A stretch of DNA of 64,000 nucleotides from positions 62,001 to 126,000 of the forward strand of contig DBDK01000010.1 of assembly GCA_002293535.1 (NCBI GenBank), in the 5' to 3' direction. Position numbers and translations under genes: made by a program. How positions within the stretch are numbered: position 1 is the stretch's first letter; every line of letters begins with the position of its first letter. Below, one piece after another: positions 43,162-50,717 of the stretch. The DNA is from Alistipes sp. UBA934 (GTDB lineage: Bacteria > Bacteroidota > Bacteroidia > Bacteroidales > Rikenellaceae). The notes beneath the pieces were generated by a model. The model ran no database searches. It had not been told where the DNA came from and saw only the letters and a program-made list of their open reading frames with translations.

Positions 43162-44330
43162 TGCTGTTTACTCCCTATAAGTTGGGTCGGGTGACGCTGC
43201 GTAATCGCACCGTTCGTTCGGCGGCGTTTGAGAGTATGGGAGCCGACTATAGTCCTACTCAAAAACTTAAGGATTACCACGTTAGCGTCGCTGCAGGAGG
43301 TATCGGAATGACCACGCTTGCTTATGCTTCGGTGTCGCGTAGCGGGTTGTCGTTCAATAGCCAGCTGTGGATGAGGCCCGAAATAGTACCAGCGCTCAAA
43401 GATATTACAGATGCGATTCACGCCGAAGGAGCTGCCGCGTCGATCCAACTGGGCCATTGTGGAAATATGACCCACATTTCGACCGCCGGGCAAATCCCGA
43501 TCGGGGCGTCGAATGGCATCAACCTTTATTCGCCTACGATTGTGCGACGTGCGCGACGTGCTGAACTTGAGCAGATTGCGGCGGATTTCGGGCGTGCGGT
43601 AAGACTCGCTCACGAGGCAGGTTTCGACTGTGTGGAGATCCACGCGGGTCACGGATATCTGATCTCGCAATTCCTTTCGCCGCTTACAAATCACAGGCGT
43701 GACGAGTTCGGAGGTTCGCTGGACAACAGGATGCGGTTTATGCGGATGTGTCTCGACGAAGTGATGCGTGTGCGCGACGAGACGGGAATCGGTGTGCTGA
43801 TGAAGCATAATATGTATGATGGATTGAATTGTGGTATTCAGGTGCCTGAAAGCATAGAAATTGCGCGAGTTATCGAAAGTTATGGTGTAGACGGAATAGT
43901 GCTGAGCGGTGGATTTGTGAGTCGCACCCCGATGCTGGTAATGCGTGGGGCGATGCCGATAGATGTGCTGACGCATTTTATGAAAAACCGAGCATTGGCG
44001 CTGAGCATCAAACTGTTCGGATGGATGATGATGCGTCCTTACCCTTGGAGCGAATGCTATTTCCTGGAGGACGCGAAGAAATTTCGTGCAGCGCTGAAGT
44101 GCCCGTTGGTTTACGTGGGCGGGGTGGTGAGTCGTGAGGGCGCAGAGAAGGTACTTGGGGCGGGCTTCGATCTTGTGCAGATGGCGCGCTGTCTGGTTGC
44201 CGAACCGGCCTTTGTGCGGCGAATGGAGACCGAGGGGCCCGATTGCCGCAGCGTGTGTGACCATACGAATTATTGCATCGGACGGATGTATAGTGTTGAT
44301 ATGCAGTGTCATCGCAATGTCGAGGAGTGA
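43161..44330 (+). CDS. NADH:flavin oxidoreductase, Old Yellow Enzyme family (single-domain)
   Basis: An FMN TIM-barrel ene-reductase of 389 residues. LFTPYKLGRVTLRNRTVRSA at the N terminus, IQLGHCGN, HAGHGYLISQFLSPLTNHR with the substrate histidines, FGGSLDNRMRF, and YVGGVV with the phosphate-binding end are the family marks. A CDHTNYC-type cysteine pattern near the C terminus recalls the iron-sulfur part of BaiCD/BaiH and 2,4-dienoyl-CoA reductases, but the FAD/NAD domain of those proteins is absent. BaiCD-like enzymes reduce 3-oxo-delta-4 bile acids, which fits the neighbouring genes. Confidence 0.9.
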   Translation: MLFTPYKLGRVTLRNRTVRSAAFESMGADYSPTQKLKDYHVSVAAGGIGMTTLAYASVSRSGLSFNSQLWMRPEIVPALKDITDAIHAEGAAASIQLGHCGNMTHISTAGQIPIGASNGINLYSPTIVRRARRAELEQIAADFGRAVRLAHEAGFDCVEIHAGHGYLISQFLSPLTNHRRDEFGGSLDNRMRFMRMCLDEVMRVRDETGIGVLMKHNMYDGLNCGIQVPESIEIARVIESYGVDGIVLSGGFVSRTPMLVMRGAMPIDVLTHFMKNRALALSIKLFGWMMMRPYPWSECYFLEDAKKFRAALKCPLVYVGGVVSREGAEKVLGAGFDLVQMARCLVAEPAFVRRMETEGPDCRSVCDHTNYCIGRMYSVDMQCHRNVEE

Positions 44331-45108
44331 CTGGGCTCTGGTGACCGGTGCGGCTGGCGGAATAGGGCGCGCGTTTGCCCAGGCTTTGGCAGCACGGGGA
44401 TACAATTTGGTGTTGGCCGACATCTCAGAGAATCGCCTTTCGGATGTCGTTCCTGAGCTCGGCGTGAGTTATGGCGTGGAGGTGCGCTCACTGGCGATCG
44501 ACCTTTCTTTTTCAGGCGCCGCGCGCGAACTGTATGATTTTTGTGTCGAGCAAGGTATTTTTCCTCAGATAGCTATCAATAATGCAGGGATTTTCTCATA
44601 TCAGGATTTGGTGATGATGGACTCTGCGCGAATCGAAACGATGGTAGGGCTGCACGTGACGACAATGTCACTTATATGCAGACTGTTCGGAGCGGAAATG
44701 GCAGCTCATAAGGCGGGCGGCCACATTCTTAATATGTCTTCATATTCGGCGTGGATGCCTTGGCCTGGGATTGCAACTTATAGCGCAACAAAGAGTTATA
44801 TTCGCAACTTTTCGCTCGCATTGGCCGGTGAACTGCGGGGAAAAGGTGTTTACGTGACTACAGTTTTGCCCGCAGGGGTGACCACGAATCTTTATGGCCT
44901 TTCGCCGCGTTTGCAAAATATAGGTCGTCGGCTGGGCATATTGATGACGCCAGAAAAAGTGGTTGAAAAGTCGCTCAGGGCGATGTTTCGTGGTCGCAGG
45001 CAGTACATTCCGGGCCTGATGATGCGTCTTGTGTTACCTGTTGTGCGTGCATTACCGCAGTGTATCATACGTTTTGCAAGACAAAAAACCTTAAAATATA
45101 TGTTATGA
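44317..45108 (+). CDS. Short-chain dehydrogenase/reductase (possible hydroxysteroid dehydrogenase)
   Basis: A 263-residue classical SDR. The NAD(P) loop GAAGGIG is at 11-17, NNAG at 88-91, and the catalytic triad S142-Y155-K159 (SSYSAW and YSATK). The C-terminal part, IGRRLGILMTPEKVVEKSLRAM, resembles the DltE/HSD-like SDRs. The start ATG 44317 overlaps the previous gene by 14 bases and the end overlaps the next by 4. An earlier frame start would lie deep inside the flavoenzyme gene. A role as 3-hydroxysteroid dehydrogenase is inferred only from the operon. Confidence 0.9.
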   Translation: MSRSDWALVTGAAGGIGRAFAQALAARGYNLVLADISENRLSDVVPELGVSYGVEVRSLAIDLSFSGAARELYDFCVEQGIFPQIAINNAGIFSYQDLVMMDSARIETMVGLHVTTMSLICRLFGAEMAAHKAGGHILNMSSYSAWMPWPGIATYSATKSYIRNFSLALAGELRGKGVYVTTVLPAGVTTNLYGLSPRLQNIGRRLGILMTPEKVVEKSLRAMFRGRRQYIPGLMMRLVLPVVRALPQCIIRFARQKTLKYML

Positions 45109-45839
45109 AGAAAGTTTTGAAAATCACACTGATCGTGCTCGCCGTTTTGGTCGGGCTCGTGCTATTGGCTTATGGGGCTATGTTTCTGAAACTTAAGCAC
45201 GAAACCTCCGGTTTTGCTCCAATTGAGACAGGCCGCGTGATGGACAACATCTATGTGGTGAAGGATGATTTCTCGAACGTCTACATCCTGCGTGACAGCC
45301 TTGCGGGATACGTCGTGATCGATGCGGGCAATTCACCGCGTGTGGTGGCCGAGCAAATGAATACGCTTGGCATTGATCCACAAGAAGTTACCACGGTACT
45401 GCTAACCCACTCTGACAGTGATCACATCGGCGCGTTGGGGCTGTTCGACCACGCCGAACTCTATATGGCGCGCGAAGAAGAACAGATGATTAATGGTACA
45501 ACGGCGAAGTTCTTGTGGTTCGGGAACATGTTGCCGCGGACTGACTATATATTATTGGATGACAGACAGATAGTGCATATCGGAGGACTCAAGGTAGAGG
45601 GAATTTTGGCGCCCGGACATACCGCCGGAATGATGGCATTTTTGGTGAATGACCGCTATCTTTTTTCGGGCGACATTGCGAGCTTGAAGGATGGGAAGAT
45701 TGCACCTATTCCGGCATTTTTCGATATGGATAACGCTCAGGCACTCAGGTCGATTGATATTATTCGCAATCTACCCGGTGTGGAATATATTTTCACGGGG
45801 CACTGGGGCTGGGCCGAATATAAAACCACAACGAAATAA
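45105..45839 (+). CDS. Membrane-anchored metallo-beta-lactamase-fold hydrolase
   Basis: A 244-residue protein with one N-terminal membrane helix (about 5-28) and an MBL-fold domain outside or inside it. The metal motif is THSDSDHIG (101-109), so the second histidine of the common HxHxDH is an aspartate. The later ligands are present: APGHTAGMM, FSGDIA and the terminal FTGHWGW. Such HxDxDH variants occur in other MBL proteins. Substrate is unknown. As the last gene of an operon with steroid-type reductases it may act on an ester, lactone or thioester of the same compound class. Confidence 0.87.
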   Translation: MKKVLKITLIVLAVLVGLVLLAYGAMFLKLKHETSGFAPIETGRVMDNIYVVKDDFSNVYILRDSLAGYVVIDAGNSPRVVAEQMNTLGIDPQEVTTVLLTHSDSDHIGALGLFDHAELYMAREEEQMINGTTAKFLWFGNMLPRTDYILLDDRQIVHIGGLKVEGILAPGHTAGMMAFLVNDRYLFSGDIASLKDGKIAPIPAFFDMDNAQALRSIDIIRNLPGVEYIFTGHWGWAEYKTTTK

Positions 45840-45846
45840 GTTTTGT

Positions 45847-45920
45847 CGGGGTACCAGGATTCGAACCTGGGACCCCCTGCTCCCAAAGCAGGTACGCTAA
45901 CCGGACTGCGCTACACCCCG
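45847..45920 (-). tRNA. tRNA-Pro (anticodon TGG)
   Basis: The 74-base minus-strand sequence folds as a cloverleaf. The acceptor arm starts CGGGGTG and ends in a complementary TACCCCG, the anticodon stem is CCTGC/GCAGG with loop TTTGGGA (anticodon TGG), and the T arm contains GGTTCGAATCC. CCA is not encoded. It sits 7 bases from the convergent MBL gene end. Confidence 0.95.
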
Positions 45921-45931
45921 AAAACTCGGTG

Positions 45932-45939
45932 CAAAGATA
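45932..45939 (-). promoter_or_regulatory. -7 box of tRNA-Pro (TATCTTTG)
   Basis: Minus-strand TATCTTTG, 11 bases before the tRNA 5' end, in the 24-base gap after asnA. Confidence 0.6.
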
Positions 45940-45944
45940 AGAAA

Positions 45945-46949
45945 TTATTTCAAATAAATTCCGTGTTTTGCGCACTCGCGAATTTGTTCTTCGGGCCAAA
46001 GGCTAACCTGAACCTCGCCGATGTGGGCCGAGCGAAGGTAGAACATACAAAGCCGTGACTGTCCGATACCGCCGCCGATAGAGAGCGGAAGACGATCTTC
46101 GAGTAATGCGCGATGGAAATCCATTTCGGCGCGAGATTCTTCACCGGCGAGGGCGAGCTGGCGACGAAGCGCCGCGGCATCGACTCGAATACCCATACTC
46201 GAAAGTTCCAACGCACTCTCCAGCACGGGGTTCCAAACAATAATGTCGCCGTTCAAATTCCAATCGTCATAGTCAGGCGCGCGGCCGTCGTGAGGTTCGC
46301 CATTTGAAAGTGGGTGGCCGATGCCTATAATGAACACGGCTCCGTGCTTTCGTGCGATCTGGTTCTCGCGCTCCTTGGGCGAAAGGGTGGGGTATTGGGT
46401 GAGCAAATCCTGTGAGTGAATGAAAGTTATCTCGTCTGGCAGGCAGGGGGTGATATGTGGAAAAAGTTCATAAACCTCAGCCTCCACCTCCCGCAGGGCG
46501 GCGTAAATCGAGCGCACGGTGGCGCATAAGTAGTCGAGAGTCCGCTCTTCAGGCCGCATCGTGCGTTCCCAGTCCCACTGATCGACATACAAGGAGTGGA
46601 TGTTGTCCAGCTCCTCGTCGGCACGGATCGCATTCATATCGGTATAGAGACCATATCCGGGTGCGATTTTGTAGGCCGCGAGTTTGGTGCGTTTCCATTT
46701 TGCGAGCGAGTGAACCACCTCGGCACGCCGGTCGCCCATATCCTTAATGGGGAACGACACGGCCCGCTCGACGCCGTTCAAATCGTCATTAAGACCGGTG
46801 CCGGAAAGCACGAAAAGAGGCGCCGTGACCCTCCGCAAGCGCAGATCGCGGGCGAGGATTTCCGGAAAAATGTTCTTCAGATAAGTGATAGCCTGCTCCA
46901 TCGTTTCGGGAGCCAGTTTGGCGGCGTAGTCTTTTGGAATGCACAACAT
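45945..46949 (-). CDS. asnA: Aspartate--ammonia ligase (asparagine synthetase A)
   Basis: ATP-dependent asparagine synthesis from aspartate and ammonia, a class II aminoacyl-tRNA synthetase-like fold. The 334-residue sequence matches AsnA throughout, for example NDDLNGVERAVSFPIK (about 54-69), AEVVHSLAKWKR, YTDMNAIRADE, HSLYVDQWDWE and the C-terminal LPLSIGGGIGQSRLCM. It starts 2 bases after the ruvB stop and ends before tRNA-Pro. Confidence 0.97.
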   Translation of the reverse strand: MLCIPKDYAAKLAPETMEQAITYLKNIFPEILARDLRLRRVTAPLFVLSGTGLNDDLNGVERAVSFPIKDMGDRRAEVVHSLAKWKRTKLAAYKIAPGYGLYTDMNAIRADEELDNIHSLYVDQWDWERTMRPEERTLDYLCATVRSIYAALREVEAEVYELFPHITPCLPDEITFIHSQDLLTQYPTLSPKERENQIARKHGAVFIIGIGHPLSNGEPHDGRAPDYDDWNLNGDIIVWNPVLESALELSSMGIRVDAAALRRQLALAGEESRAEMDFHRALLEDRLPLSIGGGIGQSRLCMFYLRSAHIGEVQVSLWPEEQIRECAKHGIYLK

Positions 46950-46951
46950 AG

Positions 46952-47938
46952 TTAAAAAAGGCTGTTTTCTTCGGGGCCACGCGAAAGGCCCAAGTGTTTG
47001 TAAGCCAGCTCGGTAGCTTCGCGGCCACGAGGTGTGCGCTTTAGGAAACCCTCTTTGATAAGGAACGGTTCATAGACCTCCTCGATGGTGCCGGCCTCCT
47101 CGCTGACGGCAGTGGCAATGGTACCCAAACCCACGGGCCCGCCGCGGAATTTCTGAATTATGGTCGAAAGAATACGGTTGTCCATCGTGTCCAAACCGCG
47201 CGCGTCTATGTTCAGCGCACCGAGGGCGTGACGGGTGATATCGAGCTCGATGTGGCCGCCGCCCTTGACCATTGCAAAATCTCGAACACGCCTCAGCAGA
47301 GCATTGGCTATTCGGGGGGTGCCGCGACTGCGCAAGGCGACCTCTTCGGCAGCATTGTCGTCGATACCGATGCCAAGAATGCCTGCCGACCGTCTCACGA
47401 TGCCTTTCAGTACAGGCGTGTCGTAATACTCAAGATGGCATTGGATGCCGAAACGTGCGCGCAGAGGGCTTGTGAGAAGGCCGCTGCGGGTGGTTGCCCC
47501 GATGAGTGTGAACGGGTTGAGTTCGATCTGGATGGAGCGCGCAGAAGGGCCTTTATCCAGCACAATGTCGATCTTATAGTCCTCCATTGCCGAGTAGAGA
47601 TACTCCTCGATGATGGGACTGAGGCGGTGGATCTCGTCGATGAAGAGCACGTCGCCCTTCGCCAGATTGGTAAGCAAGCCTGCAAGGTCGCCCGGCTTGT
47701 CCAAAACGGGGCCGGAGGTAACTTTTAGCGAGGCGCCCATCTCGGTGGCGATGATGTTGGCCAGCGTGGTTTTGCCCAGGCCCGGAGGCCCGTGCAACAA
47801 AACGTGGTCGAGACTCTCACCCCGCAGTAGCGCCGCCTTAATGAATATACGCAGGTTTTCGACAGTCTTGTCCTGACCGTTGAACGCTCCCAACTCCCTC
47901 GGCCGGATGCTGTTTTCGAATTCGAGATCGCTCTCCAT
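46952..47938 (-). CDS. ruvB: Holliday junction branch migration helicase RuvB
   Basis: AAA+ motor that drives branch migration with RuvA. The 328 residues have FNGQDKTVENLRIFIKAA at the N terminus, Walker A GPPGLGKTT at 50-58, Walker B FIDEIHRLS near 98-106, sensor GATTRSGLLTSPLRARFG, and the C-terminal winged-helix segment with GLGTIATAVSEEAGTIEEVYEPFLI. ruvA lies 13 kb away at 61.1 kb, not in an operon with it. The -7 box is 5 bases before the ATG. Confidence 0.97.
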   Translation of the reverse strand: MESDLEFENSIRPRELGAFNGQDKTVENLRIFIKAALLRGESLDHVLLHGPPGLGKTTLANIIATEMGASLKVTSGPVLDKPGDLAGLLTNLAKGDVLFIDEIHRLSPIIEEYLYSAMEDYKIDIVLDKGPSARSIQIELNPFTLIGATTRSGLLTSPLRARFGIQCHLEYYDTPVLKGIVRRSAGILGIGIDDNAAEEVALRSRGTPRIANALLRRVRDFAMVKGGGHIELDITRHALGALNIDARGLDTMDNRILSTIIQKFRGGPVGLGTIATAVSEEAGTIEEVYEPFLIKEGFLKRTPRGREATELAYKHLGLSRGPEENSLF

Positions 47939-47943
47939 AGTTG

Positions 47944-47951
47944 CAAAGGTA
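47944..47951 (-). promoter_or_regulatory. -7 box of ruvB-asnA (TACCTTTG)
   Basis: Minus-strand TACCTTTG, 5 bases before the ruvB ATG. Confidence 0.6.
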
Positions 47952-47963
47952 ACGAAAATTTCC

Positions 47964-47971
47964 TATTTTTG
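47964..47971 (+). promoter_or_regulatory. -7 box of the FISUMP lipoprotein gene (TATTTTTG)
   Basis: Plus-strand TATTTTTG with a TTGC 19 bases upstream as a partial -33 element, 15 bases before the ATG at 47987. Confidence 0.6.
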
Positions 47972-47986
47972 TAACTCAACTAAACT

Positions 47987-48655
47987 ATGCTCATTATGAA
48001 AGATCTATTTCTTATCCCCGTTTTCACGTTGTTTGCGCTGGCAGGCTGTGGCGATGGTGGCACGTATGTCGAACCTACAGGTCCGGTGACTCCTCCGACA
48101 ACGGGCGACGATGCCACGATAGGCGGGATAACTTGGGCTACTCACAATGTCGGTGCACCCGGAACGTTTACAAGCAACCCTCAAGATTTAGGGATGGTTT
48201 ACAAGTGGGGAGATATTGTCGGTTGGAGTGCAACGGATCCACTCACGTCGTCGCCCGCGGGTGAATCCTGGGATACAGACTATGATGGAGACGGAAGTTG
48301 GACGGCGGAGGATGATCCGTGTCCCGAAGACTGGCGTGTACCTACTTGGCAAGAGATGCAGTCGCTGGTAAATGCTAATTTCAAATGGGGAACATTGAAC
48401 GGTGTGAGGGGTGCTTCGTTTACCGACAAAACCAACGGCAATTCGATTTTTATTCCGGCTTCGTTCGGTCGTGAAGACAACGGTGACTATGCATACAATC
48501 ACGACACGGGCGCATTCGTACGGTATTGGACCACAACCGCATATCCCCAGTATAATGGCAACTGCTATGTGTTGTGTTTTTCGAGTTTAGGTGTGGAGAC
48601 TCCGCAATGGGATTATACACAAAGAGCCTATTCCGTACGTTGTGTTGCAGAATAA
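47987..48655 (+). CDS. FISUMP-domain lipoprotein
   Basis: A 222-residue lipoprotein (lipobox FALAGC, cysteine 21) with a proline/threonine linker and one FISUMP domain, a C-type-lectin-like fold first named from Fibrobacter. The domain shows GGITWATHNVG (about 46-56), PCPEDWRVPTWQEMQSLV (about 110-127) and the ending AYSVRCVAE. Surface-exposed and of unknown function. It lies only 6 bases before purM, an unusual companion for a purine gene. Confidence 0.85.
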   Translation: MLIMKDLFLIPVFTLFALAGCGDGGTYVEPTGPVTPPTTGDDATIGGITWATHNVGAPGTFTSNPQDLGMVYKWGDIVGWSATDPLTSSPAGESWDTDYDGDGSWTAEDDPCPEDWRVPTWQEMQSLVNANFKWGTLNGVRGASFTDKTNGNSIFIPASFGREDNGDYAYNHDTGAFVRYWTTTAYPQYNGNCYVLCFSSLGVETPQWDYTQRAYSVRCVAE

Positions 48656-48661
48656 TAAATT

Positions 48662-49846
48662 ATGACTGAAATCTCACGCTATGGTCTGCGGGGCGTATCT
48701 TCGGACAAGGAGGACGTGCACGCAGCGATAAAGAACGTCGATAAAGGGCTCTACCCGAAGGCATTCTGTAAGATCATACCCGACCTGCTGAGCGGGGATG
48801 AGGCAAGTTGTCTTGTAATGCACGCCGACGGAGCGGGTACGAAATCCTCACTGGCCTATGCGTATTGGCGCGAAACAGGTGACCTGAGTGTGTGGAAAGG
48901 TGTGGCTCAGGATGCAGTGGTTATGAATACCGACGACCTGCTGTGTGTGGGTGCGGTGGATAACATCTTGCTCTCCTCGACCATCGGGCGCAACAAACGA
49001 TTGATTCCGGGCGAAGTTATTGCGGCGATAATCAACGGTACGGAGGAGTTTTTGGCTACGATGCGTGATCTGGGTGTGGACATAATTTCGACGGGTGGCG
49101 AAACGGCCGATGTCGGGGATCTTGTGCGCACGGTGATTGTGGACAGTACGGTGACGGCGCGAATGAAGCGTTCGGATGTGATAGACAATGCTCGGATACA
49201 AGCCGGCGATGTGATCGTGGGGCTGGCATCATTCGGTCAGGCAATATACGAGAGTGAATATAACGGCGGAATGGGCTCGAACGGGCTGACCTCGGCGCGA
49301 CACGATGTTTTTGCCCATTATTTAGCAGAAAAATACCCTGAAACCTACGATACGGCAATACCTGAAGAGTTGGCTTATTCGGGCGGTTATCGTTTAACGG
49401 ATCGCATAGAAGGCTGTTCGCTGAATGTTGGGAAATTGGTTTTGTCACCAACGCGAACTTATGCACCGATAATCAAGCGTATTCTGGCCGAATGTCGGCG
49501 TGAGGCGATTCACGGAATGATACATTGCAGTGGGGGAGGGCAGACCAAAGTTCTGCATTTCATTGACCGATTGCACGTGGTTAAGGACAATTTGTTTCCT
49601 ACGCCATTATTGTTTCGTCTGATCCAAGAGCAAAGCGGAACGCCGATGCGCGAAATGTACAAAGTCTTTAATATGGGCCATAGGATGGAACTTTACGTTC
49701 CTGAAGATGTTGCGGCCGATATCATAGCCATATCCGAGTCCTTCGGCGTCGATGCGAGGATCGTGGGGCACGTAGAAAAAGCCCCGCTAAATAGCGGGGC
49801 TCAAGTTACGATCGGAGAATTTGTCTATTCCCAGGGATTGCCCTGA
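48662..49846 (+). CDS. purM: Phosphoribosylformylglycinamidine cyclo-ligase (AIR synthetase)
   Basis: Closes the imidazole ring in purine synthesis. The 394-residue protein shows the PurM superfamily ATP site (LVMHADGAGTKSSLAY at about 51-66, VAQDAVVMNTDDLLCVGA, STGGETADVGDLVRT) and the C-terminal GMIHCSGGGQTKVL and NMGHRMELYV motifs. It is longer than E. coli PurM (about 345), as is common in Bacteroidota. The last 22 bases overlap the convergent lipoprotein gene, and a minus-strand terminator lies inside its coding sequence. Confidence 0.94.
   Translation: MTEISRYGLRGVSSDKEDVHAAIKNVDKGLYPKAFCKIIPDLLSGDEASCLVMHADGAGTKSSLAYAYWRETGDLSVWKGVAQDAVVMNTDDLLCVGAVDNILLSSTIGRNKRLIPGEVIAAIINGTEEFLATMRDLGVDIISTGGETADVGDLVRTVIVDSTVTARMKRSDVIDNARIQAGDVIVGLASFGQAIYESEYNGGMGSNGLTSARHDVFAHYLAEKYPETYDTAIPEELAYSGGYRLTDRIEGCSLNVGKLVLSPTRTYAPIIKRILAECRREAIHGMIHCSGGGQTKVLHFIDRLHVVKDNLFPTPLLFRLIQEQSGTPMREMYKVFNMGHRMELYVPEDVAADIIAISESFGVDARIVGHVEKAPLNSGAQVTIGEFVYSQGLP
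49775..49801 (-). terminator. Rho-independent terminator of the Sus locus, inside purM
   Basis: Minus strand: 9-bp stem AGCCCCGCT/AGCGGGGCT with a 4-base loop, followed by TTTTTC. It lies 24 bases beyond the lipoprotein stop, within the purM reading frame. Confidence 0.8.
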
Positions 49847-50703
49847 GCAAAGCTCGTAATCTCGAAGTAGTCGTAGAACCAACCGAAACCACCTACGCCT
49901 CCCATCGTTTCGTCCACAAACACATAGTAATAGGAACTGATGGTCAGAACCTGGGTTTCAGGATCGTAGAAAGTTTCTGTGCCATCGGGATCGGTGAGCA
50001 CATAGATCGAAGATGTATCGTCATAAGGTTCGCCGGTAGCCTGTCTTATAACCGGTACACCACCGATAGTCATACCGGTTCCGAGAGGCGTTATCGAAGT
50101 GGCCTTTTCATCGACATCCCAGGTGAAGTTGAACGGGAAACCGGTCACGAAAGGAGCGGCGAAACGGAAACGGTTCACACCCTTGGCTTTTTGCAGGTTC
50201 ATCTCGTGTTCGAATTCAAAGAATTCGCTCGTCAGAACACCTGATGCCCAAGTTTCCCAAATCAAGGGCTGTCCGGCATTTATCGTTACCTGCGACGGTC
50301 CGTAGAGAGTGGTCTTAGTGTTGTCAGTGATAGCAAACGAAATGGGATAGAATGTCCCCAGTTCAAGATCCGCAGGATCAAATGTCACGGGGATCTCTAC
50401 TTTCTCTACACCCGATGCAAAAGTAACTGAAGTGGGAGCGGAGAAGAGCTCACTCTCGTCGGTAAACGACAGGGGAACTGTCACGGATTCGCTCGATGCG
50501 TTTGTTCTGTATACAGCAACGTTGAATGTGGTTTGCTCCATTCCGAGATCGATGCGGGAGTTGTTGTCCGTATCGGCGAAGTGAATGGCCGGCCCATCGA
50601 CCGTGGGAGAGGGTTCTCTGCCCTCAGACTCTTTACAGCCTACCACACCCACAATCAGGGCAAGCCCGACGAGACTAAATAATATATTCTTCATACGATT
50701 CAT
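49825..50703 (-). CDS. Lipoprotein of a SusCD locus, unknown family
   Basis: A 292-residue lipoprotein (lipobox GVVGC). Residues about 35-140 resemble a beta-sandwich repeat of Calx-beta or SusE type (TFNVAVYRTNASSESVTVPLSF, then VTFASGVEKVEIPVTF). The rest is a beta-rich domain with paired aromatic residues (SSYYYVFVDE, FGWFYDYFEI). By position after SusC and SusD it should be a surface ligand-binding accessory protein. I do not recognise a named family with certainty. Confidence 0.75.
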   Translation of the reverse strand: MNRMKNILFSLVGLALIVGVVGCKESEGREPSPTVDGPAIHFADTDNNSRIDLGMEQTTFNVAVYRTNASSESVTVPLSFTDESELFSAPTSVTFASGVEKVEIPVTFDPADLELGTFYPISFAITDNTKTTLYGPSQVTINAGQPLIWETWASGVLTSEFFEFEHEMNLQKAKGVNRFRFAAPFVTGFPFNFTWDVDEKATSITPLGTGMTIGGVPVIRQATGEPYDDTSSIYVLTDPDGTETFYDPETQVLTISSYYYVFVDETMGGVGGFGWFYDYFEITSFAQGNPWE

Positions 50704-50717
50704 TTTTATTAGTTATA

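Noticed and set aside
43158..44423. A 421-codon open frame on the minus strand opposite the flavin oxidoreductase gene
   Set aside because: It is antisense to a clear Old Yellow Enzyme gene, has His/Arg/Thr-rich composition with no domain, and arises from the codon bias of the real gene.
45847..45920. tRNA-Pro as an integration site of a mobile element
   Set aside because: No integrase, direct repeat of the tRNA end or foreign gene lies on either side; neighbours are ordinary chromosomal genes.
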